Notes under the pieces: model-generated
What the model saw: the letters and a program-made list of their open reading frames with translations, nothing else
The model's database searches: none
What the model was told of the DNA's origin: nothing
Shown here: in pieces, positions 16,319 through 25,518 of the stretch
Position numbering within the stretch: the stretch's first letter is position 1
Layout: each line of letters begins with the position of its first letter
Made by a program: the position numbers and the translations under genes
Source: Anoxybacteroides rupiense
GTDB lineage: Bacteria > Bacillota > Bacilli > Bacillales > Anoxybacillaceae
Reading direction: 5' to 3'
Assembly (NCBI RefSeq): GCF_014196195.1
Contig: NZ_JACIDF010000009.1
Span: 1-64,000, forward strand
DNA: 64,000 bases

Positions 16319-19273
16319 TTATTTGCTTGACTGGTATACAGGGATATCGAAAATTAATGTATAGTTATCGATCAAATCATACAAGCGGCTAATATTGGCC
16401 ACTTGCTTGACGGCCCAGCCGATATCGGTTGCATATTGATGGGTTCCCGGATTGGCTGGATTCCATCTCATTTTATACAGCGTGTCTTGTTTATAGGTTG
16501 GATTGCTGATATATTGGCTGGCGATATATTGAGCGCCTCCAATAATCGCAGCCTCTGGAGTAAACCAGCCCTGTTTATAGGCGTATTCAGCCCCGCATGT
16601 ATTCGGACAACTGTCATAAGCGCCAATGCCGTACATATTATAGACCGTTTTTGGAGTGACAGGCTTGCCGTCGACTTTATCGACTAAGATGCCATTCGCC
16701 AAAGCGGAAGTTCCGTTCCCTGTTTCCAATAAAGAGTGTGAGATGAGATAAATTTCATTGATATGGTACTGTTTCGCTGCCTCGACAAATGCTTGGCCTT
16801 TGCCTGATAAGATGCCCTTGTTGGCTAAAATTTTGTTGTTAATATCGCTGACAGGAACACCAGCTGTTTCTGATAATACAAGAAACTGAAAATACTCCTT
16901 GCTGTCGCGACTAAAGCGGCTTGGATCGAGGTAAGAAAGCACATCCGCTTGTTTGGCATTTTTCCAAGGGCCAAAGTCGATTTCGTACCAATCGCCCACC
17001 TTCGCTTTAATGTTAACGACAGCTCCTTGCTTTAATGTTCCCACAATCCAGTAAGTTTCTCCGGCTCCTTCCCGTACGTTCAAGGTAGTGGCGGTAACCG
17101 TTCCTTTTGTTGGGAACGTTGTGGCGTTTTGTACTTGAACATAGGCGGAGTGGACATACGATTTTTGGTTTCTGTACAGATCGGTTTGCGGATTTTTCGT
17201 CATCTGAATAGCCAGCATCTCATCAAGCGTTAAGTTATACTGTGTGTAACGCAAAATTGGGCCGACTTGAATGTCATTTTTTAAAACATATCCAATTCGC
17301 CCTGACAGATCAATGACGACAGCGTCTGTTTCATCACGAATGATCGGATAGCTTTGTCCCTGCTTAAGGATGGCAAAGCGGACGAGGCTGCCGGTTGATT
17401 TGTCATACACAGGCACATCAGCGAGCGTGAAGAACGTTTGGTTTAGCGGCTGAAGTCCTTGGTTTTCATTTTTTACATTGATTTGGAATGGAGGTCTTGT
17501 CGACTCTTTCCAAACATATCCGAATTTTTGCCCGTATTTAATCTTATGCCAATTTCCTCCGTCGCTCACCCGCGGAAAGACTTGTCCCTTTTCCAAGTAA
17601 GCAACCGGCACGAGCGCTCCTGTACTGTTATCGTAGACCGTCACGCGATCTTCGATCACTTCGAAATAACGGTCAGTCGTTTTGAACGGAAGCTTGACGC
17701 TGCTTTTATGGACATATCCAGCTCGTCCTGATACATCAACCATGTACCAATTGCCGCTGTCCTTCAAAATCGGATATTTCACGCCTTTTTGAATGGTCGC
17801 AAATTTCACAAGACTTCCTGACGAATTGTCATATACAGCTGTATCCGCGATGGTCGTAAAATATTGCGAAGTCGGCGCTAACGAATTTAAGTTTTTGATA
17901 CTTGCGCTTGTAGCAGGCTCTGTGGATTGCTTTAACACATATCCATAGCCGCTGCCATACTTGATCTGATGCCAGTTTGCGCCGTAATCTTTCACTCTTG
18001 GAAACACTTGTCCTTTTTCAAGCGTGCCCACCTGTACGAGCTGTCCAGTGCTATTGTCATAGACTGGTAGAGGGCCATTCACGACTAAGAAGTAGCGGTC
18101 GCTGCTTTTAAAATCGACATGCACGAGACTTTTATGGATATAAGCGATTCTTCCGGAAATTGAAATTTCATACCAATTGCCGTAGTCTCGAATAATCGGA
18201 TAGGACAGCCCCTTCTGGATCGTAGCGATTTGAATCAGTGAGCCAGTGGAATTGTCATAGACTGGGGCATCGGCTGTTGTCGTGAAAGTGCTTGCGCCGC
18301 CCGTCTGTGTGCTAGTTTTTAAGTTTGCGGAGCTGACGGGAATGGTGCTGCTTTTTAATACATAAGCGGTTTTAGAACCGAATTGGATTTCATGCCAGTT
18401 CGCGCCGTAATCCTTTATTCTTGGAAACACTTGCCCCTTCTCCAAGGTGCCAACTTGAACGAGCTTACCCGTGCTGTTGTCGTAGACAGGCAATTTGTCG
18501 ACTGTGACTTGGAAGTATTTGATGCTGGCAGTAAACGCCGTTGTTTGTACAGCAGTCGTTGCTACAGATGCACGCGGTTGACTTGTTTGTCCAGACTCTG
18601 CCGGCTGGCTTGCTGGTGTTGTTTCTGTTGGCTGGCTTGAAGGAGCTTCGTTTAAGTTGCTTGAACTTTCCGAATCTGTTGAATCGGTTGAGTTTGCCGG
18701 ATCTGTTGATGTCGTGGAATCAGCTTCGGATGGCTGATGATCGCTTGGCTGCTCCGTTTTTGTAATCGAAGCGGTTTTTTGAATATAAGCTAGTTGGCTT
18801 CCGATCACGACTTGAAAGGCTTCGTCCGTTTCTTGGAAGATGGGATAGGTGTCGCCTGGAAGTAAATATCCAATCACTTCTCCGTTTTGCGAATAAACGG
18901 CCGATTTCTCCTGAATTTGCACATACGAGTCATTAGTGTTATCAGAATCGTATGAGTAGTCATCAGGCGACGGAGGGTCGATGCGTTGTGTATACGCTAC
19001 ATCGACATAAGCTAATTCCTTTCCCCACTGAAAATAAACGTGTTCTCCTTCTATCTTGGCAACTTTGACAATCGCTCCTTTGGCTAACTCGCCTATAGGC
19101 GGAGTGTCTTCACTTTCCTTTACAGCTGTTCCGTCTTGCACGACCTGTATGTATGGAGCGGGTAGTTCAGAACTATCTGTCGCTGCCGACGCATAAATAG
19201 AAGGTGAAGCATAGGAAATAAGCAGCAATAACACAGCAACTACACTATAAAGTTTTTTGAATTTCACAAACAT
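16319..19273 (-). CDS. Large SH3-repeat endo-beta-N-acetylglucosaminidase (autolysin)
   Basis: 984 residues. A signal peptide (1-30, ending YASAATDS) is followed by two degenerate SH3 modules and a Ser/Thr/Pro/Gln-rich linker (about 170-240). About six bacterial SH3 repeats of 65-70 residues come next (about 245-690), each with a VYDNSTG-L-V signature. One further SH3b module (about 735-785, TLNVREGAGETYWIVG) precedes a C-terminal LytD-like glucosaminidase domain (about 820-970) with the catalytic Glu in LISHSLLETGNGTS. It should cut the glycan strands of peptidoglycan outside the membrane, with the repeats binding the wall. The ATG follows GGGGGATTGAG. The near-identical repeats invite recombination and could be collapsed in assemblies. 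Confidence 0.9.
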   Translation of the reverse strand: MFVKFKKLYSVVAVLLLLISYASPSIYASAATDSSELPAPYIQVVQDGTAVKESEDTPPIGELAKGAIVKVAKIEGEHVYFQWGKELAYVDVAYTQRIDPPSPDDYSYDSDNTNDSYVQIQEKSAVYSQNGEVIGYLLPGDTYPIFQETDEAFQVVIGSQLAYIQKTASITKTEQPSDHQPSEADSTTSTDPANSTDSTDSESSSNLNEAPSSQPTETTPASQPAESGQTSQPRASVATTAVQTTAFTASIKYFQVTVDKLPVYDNSTGKLVQVGTLEKGQVFPRIKDYGANWHEIQFGSKTAYVLKSSTIPVSSANLKTSTQTGGASTFTTTADAPVYDNSTGSLIQIATIQKGLSYPIIRDYGNWYEISISGRIAYIHKSLVHVDFKSSDRYFLVVNGPLPVYDNSTGQLVQVGTLEKGQVFPRVKDYGANWHQIKYGSGYGYVLKQSTEPATSASIKNLNSLAPTSQYFTTIADTAVYDNSSGSLVKFATIQKGVKYPILKDSGNWYMVDVSGRAGYVHKSSVKLPFKTTDRYFEVIEDRVTVYDNSTGALVPVAYLEKGQVFPRVSDGGNWHKIKYGQKFGYVWKESTRPPFQINVKNENQGLQPLNQTFFTLADVPVYDKSTGSLVRFAILKQGQSYPIIRDETDAVVIDLSGRIGYVLKNDIQVGPILRYTQYNLTLDEMLAIQMTKNPQTDLYRNQKSYVHSAYVQVQNATTFPTKGTVTATTLNVREGAGETYWIVGTLKQGAVVNIKAKVGDWYEIDFGPWKNAKQADVLSYLDPSRFSRDSKEYFQFLVLSETAGVPVSDINNKILANKGILSGKGQAFVEAAKQYHINEIYLISHSLLETGNGTSALANGILVDKVDGKPVTPKTVYNMYGIGAYDSCPNTCGAEYAYKQGWFTPEAAIIGGAQYIASQYISNPTYKQDTLYKMRWNPANPGTHQYATDIGWAVKQVANISRLYDLIDNYTLIFDIPVYQSSK

Positions 19274-19529
19274 CTCAATCCCCCAGTAAAATTATGTAAG
19301 ATTTATAGTGATACAAAACAAATTATATCATTTTTCCCAATAAAATGACATAGTTCGATGGGGCTATCTCACGATAATTGGAATTTAATAGATAAAAAGT
19401 TACCAAAATTCCCTAGTATGATCCTACATTTACATCTTCTTGAGATTTGCGCTGATATCATAGTGAAGAATGTTTGTCGACCATCTGGGGACATGTGTTT
19501 AGAGTTCTTTGGAAAATATATGGAATTGG

Positions 19530-19559
19530 TTGTAGAACGGTTTTCATATACGCTATAAT
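19530..19559 (+). promoter_or_regulatory. Candidate sigma-A promoter upstream of the SLH protease
   Basis: TTGTAG (19530-19535), an 18-base spacer and a perfect TATAAT (19554-19559). It would give a 5' leader of about 245 bases before the ATG at 19810. I see nothing else convincing in the 536-base gap from 19274. Confidence 0.45.
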
Positions 19560-19809
19560 GAGGGGACAAATGGTGTTTTAACGTATTGGAGCATGTTTGC
19601 TAGAAAGTGTATACAACAAAGTAACGAGTGATAGAAAAATAGACGATTCAAGCTAGGTAACGAAAATCATAATTTCTTCATAAGGATGTTTATGAAGGGG
19701 ATGGAATTTGCATTATAGGAGAAAAAAACGCGGTGAGCGGCTGCTTTTGTTCGAGATTTACTTGCAGAAGAGAGGCGTCTTCCATAAACCAAAAAGGAAG
19801 GGATCACTC

Positions 19810-22146
19810 ATGGAGAATGGGCGATCCCTTATTGATCATATGAGGACGGTGAACAGTGTGAACAGAAAACTCATCCTTGGTTTTTTTGCTGTTATTCTTT
19901 TTTTTGTTTTCAATGGGTCCTATGCTCACGGCCAAGCGTTATCAGAGTGGCTGATTTATTTTCGTACGCAAGACGACTATTTGCAATTTCTTCAGACGTA
20001 TCAAAGCCGAGTGGAAGATACCGGAAGCTCTTTTGTGGTCAAAGCGCGTTTTAGCAGCGATGAAATCAAAGCAGTTGAACAATTGCCTATCGTATCAAGG
20101 GTAGAGCCTAACTACCAGAAAACGCTGGCTGAAACAACGGCTTTTAATGATCCCTTCTTCTTTCAACAATGGGGACTGCGAACGGTAGGTGCAGAGGTGA
20201 TTGCGCCGTCACGAGACGGGCAAAACCTTTTAGATGGTCGGGAAGTCATTGTGCAGAATCAATCATTTACATATGAGGAGCAGCCGTTATCAGCTTCAAG
20301 CTTTTCTTTTTTATTGAATGGCATGAAATTATCGCGGTTATCGCTGGAAATGGATCACGTGGAGGGAAACTGGCGGCTTGAGGTGACAGATGGGCAAGGC
20401 AATGAGCTGGCAGCGAATGAAGGGAATACGGCTCAACTGGACGTGCTGCTGCCCCAAAATCGTACGTACGATACGATCCATATTTTGATTCAAACGAATG
20501 GCTGGTCCAAGCAGCCGATCGTGAAGAAAGCGGCCGCTGTTAACCATGTGACGGTCGCGGTGATTGATACAGGCGTTTCGGTTCACGAAGATTTTTGCGG
20601 AAATGTTCTTTATAGCTTAGGAAAAGATTATGTGGATGGAGACGGGATGGCGGTAGATGAGAACGGACATGGGACTCATGTGGCTGGAATTATTGCTGCT
20701 TGCCCGAACAACGGAAAAGGAATCGTTGGTGCAGCCGGGTCCGCTCCTGTTGATATTCTTCCTTTAAAAGTGCTCGATGCGCAAGGGACTGGCGGGGATT
20801 TTGAAATTGCCCAAGCGGTGAATGATGCGGTTGCTATGGGAGCCAATGTGATTAATTTTAGTTTAGCGGGGAAAGGGAAGACGCTTGTTTTAGAGCAAGC
20901 GATTTCTCAGGCACTTTTGAACGGCATCCCTGTTGTCGCTGCCGCGGGTAATTGGGGAACATCGCTGCAGGATATTTATCCTGCCTCCTATCCAGGCGTG
21001 ATAACGGTTGCGGCTATTGATGAAAAAGGCGGCGTATTGCCTTATTCGGATTACGGATGGGAAGTGGATGTCAGTGCACCTGGGGCCAATATTATCAGTA
21101 CCTTTCTAAATGATACCTATAAATCTTTAAGCGGCACTTCTATGGCAACGCCATTTGTTACAAGCGAGGTAGCTATGCTGAAAGCGGAGCATCCAGAGCT
21201 GGATGTGATCCAGATTCGTAAGATGCTTTCGGAAACAGCCTTCGATATAGGGGAAAAAGGCTATGATATCCATTCAGGTTATGGGACCATTCAGATCGCT
21301 AAGGCGCTGCAGGCTTCGCCGAAAGCGGCACTGGATTGGCTCACCATCAAAAATGGACAGCAACTGAATTTCTCTCAGTCACAGCTTCTTGGCGTATCGG
21401 ATGGGCTTGTCGGGAAAAATGTATATATTTGGTTGGACGATCAGTTGATTTTAAAGAAAAAGGCAGATCGCACATGGATTTCAGTGACGCTGCCGGATAT
21501 TCGCTCAGGAAGGAACGAAAAAACGTTAAAGGTGATCGCAGTGGATGACTCAGGTACGATTTTAGCAACTGACGAACGGTTGATAAAAACGGCGGACTCG
21601 TCTTCGGCATCGTTTTCAGATGTGCCTGCTTCATTTTGGGCTTATCAAGAAATTCAGAGAGCCTACCAACAAAAGCTTATTAACGGTTTTACAGACGGCA
21701 CGTTTCGGCCAAACCAATCGTTATCAAGACGGCATGCAGTGATGATGATGAACAGGCTGTTTCATTGGCCGCTTCATCATATTCAGCCGCCATTTGCCGA
21801 TGTGCCGATCGATTTGGCAGGAGCGCTTTCGATTTATGCTGCATACGACCAGCGAGTAGTAACGGGCTATAGCAATGGAAGCTTTGCTCCCGAAAAGCTT
21901 GTGACGAGAGCGCAAATGGCGGTTATGCTGGCGCGTGCATTAAAGCTGAGCGAGCATCCATTTAGCGGGACGCCTTATCCTTTTAAAGACCTCTCTGATC
22001 CGGGTCATTTTGCTTATGATGCCGTTCAACAACTGGCGGACAAAGGTATTATTTTTAAGCAAGACTATTTTCATCCTAATGAATATTTAACTCGCGCCCA
22101 ATTTGCTGCATTGCTGATAAGGGCCTCTGATTATCTACAAAAATAG
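19810..22146 (+). CDS. Subtilisin-like serine protease (S8) with three SLH domains
   Basis: 778 residues. I choose the ATG at 19810, after AAGGAAGGGA; the frame is open upstream to 19708 but that start has no signal. A signal peptide (about 18-42) and an I9-like propeptide precede the S8 domain with Asp252 (VIDTGV), His287 (HGTHVAG) and Ser444 (GTSMATP). About 110 residues, including a beta-rich module, are inserted between the NDPFFFQQWGL segment and the catalytic Asp strand, where simpler subtilases have about 20. Three SLH modules (about 595-775) hold it on the wall. It probably processes surface proteins. Confidence 0.9.
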   Translation: MENGRSLIDHMRTVNSVNRKLILGFFAVILFFVFNGSYAHGQALSEWLIYFRTQDDYLQFLQTYQSRVEDTGSSFVVKARFSSDEIKAVEQLPIVSRVEPNYQKTLAETTAFNDPFFFQQWGLRTVGAEVIAPSRDGQNLLDGREVIVQNQSFTYEEQPLSASSFSFLLNGMKLSRLSLEMDHVEGNWRLEVTDGQGNELAANEGNTAQLDVLLPQNRTYDTIHILIQTNGWSKQPIVKKAAAVNHVTVAVIDTGVSVHEDFCGNVLYSLGKDYVDGDGMAVDENGHGTHVAGIIAACPNNGKGIVGAAGSAPVDILPLKVLDAQGTGGDFEIAQAVNDAVAMGANVINFSLAGKGKTLVLEQAISQALLNGIPVVAAAGNWGTSLQDIYPASYPGVITVAAIDEKGGVLPYSDYGWEVDVSAPGANIISTFLNDTYKSLSGTSMATPFVTSEVAMLKAEHPELDVIQIRKMLSETAFDIGEKGYDIHSGYGTIQIAKALQASPKAALDWLTIKNGQQLNFSQSQLLGVSDGLVGKNVYIWLDDQLILKKKADRTWISVTLPDIRSGRNEKTLKVIAVDDSGTILATDERLIKTADSSSASFSDVPASFWAYQEIQRAYQQKLINGFTDGTFRPNQSLSRRHAVMMMNRLFHWPLHHIQPPFADVPIDLAGALSIYAAYDQRVVTGYSNGSFAPEKLVTRAQMAVMLARALKLSEHPFSGTPYPFKDLSDPGHFAYDAVQQLADKGIIFKQDYFHPNEYLTRAQFAALLIRASDYLQK

Positions 22147-22180
22147 AAGAATCCTATCGATTCTTCTATTATTTATTTTT
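22142..22180 (+). terminator. Terminator after the SLH protease
   Basis: AATAGAAGAATC (22142-22153) pairs with GATTCTTCTATT (22159-22170), followed by ATTTATTTTT. The stem overlaps the TAG stop at 22144-22146. Confidence 0.8.
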
Positions 22181-22326
22181 CGACATTTTTGCGTCATTTA
22201 TTGTCAAATGAGGGTTGAAGTTTTGGACATAGTTTCATAGAATGAAACATAGAGTGGAAAAATATAGCTGTCACATTCGATTTGAGATGGAATATAACAC
22301 CAAAAATCAGGAAGGAGAGGGATTCA

Positions 22327-23829
22327 TTGCGTTTTTTGTTAATGGCTCTGGCGTTCATTGTTATGTCGCTGCCTTTTGCGGCAAATGCTTATGCGGCTGA
22401 GCAAAACGACGAGTTATTAAAAATTGAAGATTTTAATCAGGCTCCCCCCGATCAGACAGCTGCTCACGTTGCTTCGTTTGCAATTGCTTCCTCAGGCGCG
22501 GTTTTTTCCGATGTACCTGAAGGCTATTGGGCAAAAGAGGAAATTGAATTTTTGTATCAGCGTTCGATCATTCAAGGATATCAGCAAGGCAGCCAATTGC
22601 AGTTTCGTCCGTCGGACTCTTTGACGAGGGCGCAGGCGGCCAAAATGCTGATGCTCGCGATTGGTGAAAAGGAACCAACTACCATTCAAGTCAAGTTTAA
22701 AGATGTTCCATCAAGCCATTGGGCGGCTCGCTGGATTAGCCTTGCGGCGCAAAAAGGCATTTTCACAGGATACGACGACGGCTCCTTTCACCCTAATGAT
22801 AAATTGAAACGGTCGCAAATGAGCAAAGTGCTCGCTCTTACTTTTTCACTTTCTAATCCTCCGGCCAATGCGAAAAACCCATTTACTGATGTTAGCTCAA
22901 GCTACTGGGCTTATTCCTATATAACGAAGCTTTATTACAATGGAATTTCCAATGGAAGCGGAAATAAATTTATGCCGGAATCCTATATTTCCAGAGAACA
23001 GTTTTCTGCCTTTTTGGCGCGGGCGATGAGCGATCAGTTTCGTTTGCCGGTGAGCAGCGCGGATGAAGGTACGGTCATCGCGAAAGGAAAAGTCACCGCC
23101 CAAACGTTAAATGTTCGTTCATCTGGATCGACGAACGCTTCGGTTGTAGGCCAGCTCAGCAACGGAACCATTGTCAATGTTTATAGTATTCAAGGCTATT
23201 GGGCGAAAATTTCATATGGAAACTTGCGCGGCTATGTACATAAATCATACTTAAAATTGCAGAATGTAAGCGGCAGCGTGTTGGCTGGGCGGATTATTAC
23301 AGTGGATGCGGGACACGGCGGAACAGACCCGGGAACGATCGGAAATGGCGCCAAAGAAAAAGACATCGTTCTATCTGTTGCGAAAAAGCTGAAGCAGAAG
23401 TTGGAAGCGGCGGGTGCCAAGGTCATCATGACAAGAGAGAGCGATACGTATCCGACATTGGAAGAACGGGTCAATATCGCTAAGCAAAATTATGCGGAGC
23501 TGTTTATCAGCATCCATGTAAACTCTGCAAGCCCGTCAGCAAAAGGAACGGAAACGTACTATGATACTTCGACGAATCCGAACGGATATGAAAGCTATTT
23601 ATTAGCGAAGGAAGTTCAGGCGCAAATTGTGGCTAATGCGAATATGGTGGACCGCAAAGTCAAGGATGAAGCCTTTTATGTCATCCGTAACAATACCGTC
23701 CCTAGCATTCTTGTTGAATTAGGGTTTATTTCGAATACCGAAGACGTCAAAAAACTCACTTCCGACCAATTTCAGAATATTTTCGCTGAATCCATTTATA
23801 ATGGAATTGTGCAGTACTATAAAAAATAG
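22327..23829 (+). CDS. N-acetylmuramoyl-L-alanine amidase with three SLH domains
   Basis: 500 residues from a TTG at 22327, 6 bases after AAGGAGAGGG; the frame is open further upstream (22282) but without a site. A signal peptide ends at NAYAAEQ (about 24). Three SLH modules span about 55-240, an SH3b module about 252-312 (QTLNVRSSGSTNASVVG) and an Amidase_3 zinc domain about 320-498 with DAGHGGTDPG, SIHVNSA and the catalytic Glu in VELGFISN. It splits the bond between muramic acid and the stem peptide. The final base of its TAG stop is the first base of an IS1595 element; the pre-insertion stop would have been TAA. Confidence 0.93.
   Translation: MRFLLMALAFIVMSLPFAANAYAAEQNDELLKIEDFNQAPPDQTAAHVASFAIASSGAVFSDVPEGYWAKEEIEFLYQRSIIQGYQQGSQLQFRPSDSLTRAQAAKMLMLAIGEKEPTTIQVKFKDVPSSHWAARWISLAAQKGIFTGYDDGSFHPNDKLKRSQMSKVLALTFSLSNPPANAKNPFTDVSSSYWAYSYITKLYYNGISNGSGNKFMPESYISREQFSAFLARAMSDQFRLPVSSADEGTVIAKGKVTAQTLNVRSSGSTNASVVGQLSNGTIVNVYSIQGYWAKISYGNLRGYVHKSYLKLQNVSGSVLAGRIITVDAGHGGTDPGTIGNGAKEKDIVLSVAKKLKQKLEAAGAKVIMTRESDTYPTLEERVNIAKQNYAELFISIHVNSASPSAKGTETYYDTSTNPNGYESYLLAKEVQAQIVANANMVDRKVKDEAFYVIRNNTVPSILVELGFISNTEDVKKLTSDQFQNIFAESIYNGIVQYYKK
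23821..23828. repeat. Left target-site duplication of the IS1595 element
   Basis: AAAAAATA here is repeated exactly at 25361-25368, immediately outside the two inverted repeats. Eight bases is the usual duplication length for IS1595-family elements. Confidence 0.92.
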
Positions 23830-23856
23830 GCTGTTTTCGTATAGATTGTGGCTTTC

Positions 23857-23886
23857 TTGACCATACTGTTGAAAGGTTGATATAAT
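23857..23886 (+). promoter_or_regulatory. Transposase promoter inside the IS
   Basis: TTGACC (23857-23862), 18-base spacer, TATAAT (23881-23886), just inside the left inverted repeat. An AGGAGG ribosome site follows at 23895-23900. Confidence 0.65.
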
Positions 23887-23960
23887 GGGCATTCAGGAGG
23901 CGTTCGAGTATGTAGTTAGATGTATATGAGGATTTCAGTGAATTAACTAAATCAGAGCAA

Positions 23961-24920
23961 ATGGCGTTGTTTAATGCAATGAAACAGGACTTGTTTCCAG
24001 ATGAACCAGATAAAATTACTAAACTACTCAAAAGCATTCGTGAAGCCCGATTTGCTTCTGGTTTGGGTTGTGTCCATTGTGGTAGTACATCGGTTAAACG
24101 GAACGGTATCTATCGCTCAAGACAACGCTATCTATGTAATGATTGTGGAAAATCTTTCAATGATCTGACAAATACGCCATTTTCAGGCTCTCGATACCCT
24201 GAAAAATGGGTGAAATACATTGAATTAATGGTAGAGGGATATACCCTACCAAAAATCGCTGAAAAACTCCAAATACACATTTCTACTGCCTTTTATTGGA
24301 GGCATAAAATCTTGAACGCATTAGGAAGTCTTGGCTTTAATCAACTGCAAGGTATCGTTGAGAGTGACGAAACCTTCTTTCGTGAGTCTATGAAAGGTAG
24401 AGAAATCACTCATAGAAAATCCAAGAAACGAGGTGAAAAAGACGAAAAAAGAGGAATTTCCAACCTTAAAATTGCTGTTGTAGTTGCACAAGACCGTAAC
24501 GGTAGTGTGATTGCTCGAAAAGCAGGAACAGGTCGTGTAAGAGCTGAAGAAATTGACACTGTGATAGGTGAGTATATTCACCCGTCTGCTTTGTTATGTA
24601 CAGATAATGCAACAAACTATAAAAAGTTTGCCAAGTTAAAAGGATTGCAGCACGAAACCGTCAATGAACAACAAAAACAACGTGTAAAGAAAGGAATTTA
24701 TCACATTCAACACGTTAATAACTTTCATAATCGCTTAAAAAATTGGATGGATCGTTTTCAAGGCGTTGCAACGAAATATCTCGACAACTATCTCTATTGG
24801 TTCCGTTGGCTTGAATTAGGCAAGTATTTGGCATTTGAAAAACGTGTTGAGCAAATGCTTATTTCAGCGTGTCAAAAATCGACCAACACCACAGTCAATT
24901 CTTTAAGGTCTGTTTTATAA
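23961..24920 (+). CDS. IS1595-family (ISXO2-like) transposase, start region damaged
   Basis: 319 residues from the ATG at 23961. A zinc ribbon (CVHCG and CNDCG, about 35-58) is followed by a helix-turn-helix-like region (TLPKIAEKLQIHISTAFYW) and a DDE domain beginning at ESDETFF (about 133), with further Asp in LLCTDNA. The reading frame is open and homologous-looking upstream to a better start, ATG 23910 behind AGGAGG. The second codon there is TAG, so full-length protein cannot be made unless the ATG at 23961 is used for re-initiation. The element may therefore be weakened or inactive. Confidence 0.88.
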   Translation: MALFNAMKQDLFPDEPDKITKLLKSIREARFASGLGCVHCGSTSVKRNGIYRSRQRYLCNDCGKSFNDLTNTPFSGSRYPEKWVKYIELMVEGYTLPKIAEKLQIHISTAFYWRHKILNALGSLGFNQLQGIVESDETFFRESMKGREITHRKSKKRGEKDEKRGISNLKIAVVVAQDRNGSVIARKAGTGRVRAEEIDTVIGEYIHPSALLCTDNATNYKKFAKLKGLQHETVNEQQKQRVKKGIYHIQHVNNFHNRLKNWMDRFQGVATKYLDNYLYWFRWLELGKYLAFEKRVEQMLISACQKSTNTTVNSLRSVL

Positions 24921-24959
24921 GGCATAAAAAAAAGGATAGCGTATGCTACCCGTCTTGCA

Positions 24960-25220
24960 TCAATTTTCGGCAATACCATTGGCAAGTAATGAAATATATC
25001 CGATTATACAAATTGCAATAATGTTAAGTATTATTAGTAGCCATTTCATTATGCCTTTTTTGGCTTTTAGTCCCGAAAAAACTCCTAATAATGGGAACAG
25101 AAACATCGAAATAATAAATGGTTTACCGAATGTTCCTAACGACACACCACTCAACATTGTATAAAACAAACCAATGAAGATTACCAAAGTAGCAAGTGAA
25201 AAAATACTGTATTTATTCAA
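24960..25220 (-). CDS. Small membrane protein carried as IS passenger
   Basis: 86 residues with three hydrophobic segments (about 5-25, 33-50, 57-80) and few charges. The start is a TTG at 25220 behind AGGAGGTG. It is transcribed opposite to the transposase, between it and the right inverted repeat, so it moves with the IS. I do not recognise the family. Passenger genes are known in IS1595-group elements; this one could be a chance cargo or an immunity-type small protein, for which there is no direct evidence. Confidence 0.65.
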   Translation of the reverse strand: MNKYSIFSLATLVIFIGLFYTMLSGVSLGTFGKPFIISMFLFPLLGVFSGLKAKKGIMKWLLIILNIIAICIIGYISLLANGIAEN

Positions 25221-25360
25221 ATGGGTTCACCTCCTGAAAGTTATTTGTTATTCCTAATTTATCATATTCAAACCTTTATACAATTACTATTTTTATATCT
25301 TTATTATATCACAATGTTTATTTTTCTCCTTCAAAAGCCACAAAGTTTACGAAAACAGCC

Positions 25361-25368
25361 AAAAAATA
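25361..25368. repeat. Right target-site duplication of the IS1595 element
   Basis: AAAAAATA, identical to 23821-23828. The following A would complete the ancestral TAA stop of the amidase gene. Confidence 0.92.
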
Positions 25369-25372
25369 AGAC

Positions 25373-25410
25373 AAATGGGGGCTTTCGATGATTAGCCCCC
25401 ATTGTTTTTT
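25373..25410 (+). terminator. Original terminator of the amidase gene, now stranded by the IS
   Basis: CAAATGGGGGCT and AGCCCCCATTG form the stem, followed by six T residues. It begins only a few bases after the right target duplication, so before the IS insertion it lay directly after the amidase stop. Confidence 0.85.
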
Positions 25411-25518
25411 GCTAGATGAAAAATTGATATAATGGAATCGTGATAAAGGCTTTTACCTATGAGTGAACGATAGTATAATGTAAAAGTTGAATAAATAATA
25501 AGTTAAAGGTGCTTTGTT

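Larger units (their letters stand above)
23829..25360 (+). mobile_element. IS1595-family insertion sequence with a passenger gene, 1532 bp
   Basis: Terminal inverted repeats of 27 bp match at 24 positions: the left starts GGCTGTTTTCGTA (23829) and the right, read inward from 25360, starts with the same 13 bases. An 8-bp duplication AAAAAATA flanks both ends. The element carries an ISXO2-like transposase gene (+) and a small membrane-protein gene (-). It landed precisely at the amidase stop codon and separates that gene from its original terminator at 25373-25410. Confidence 0.95.
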
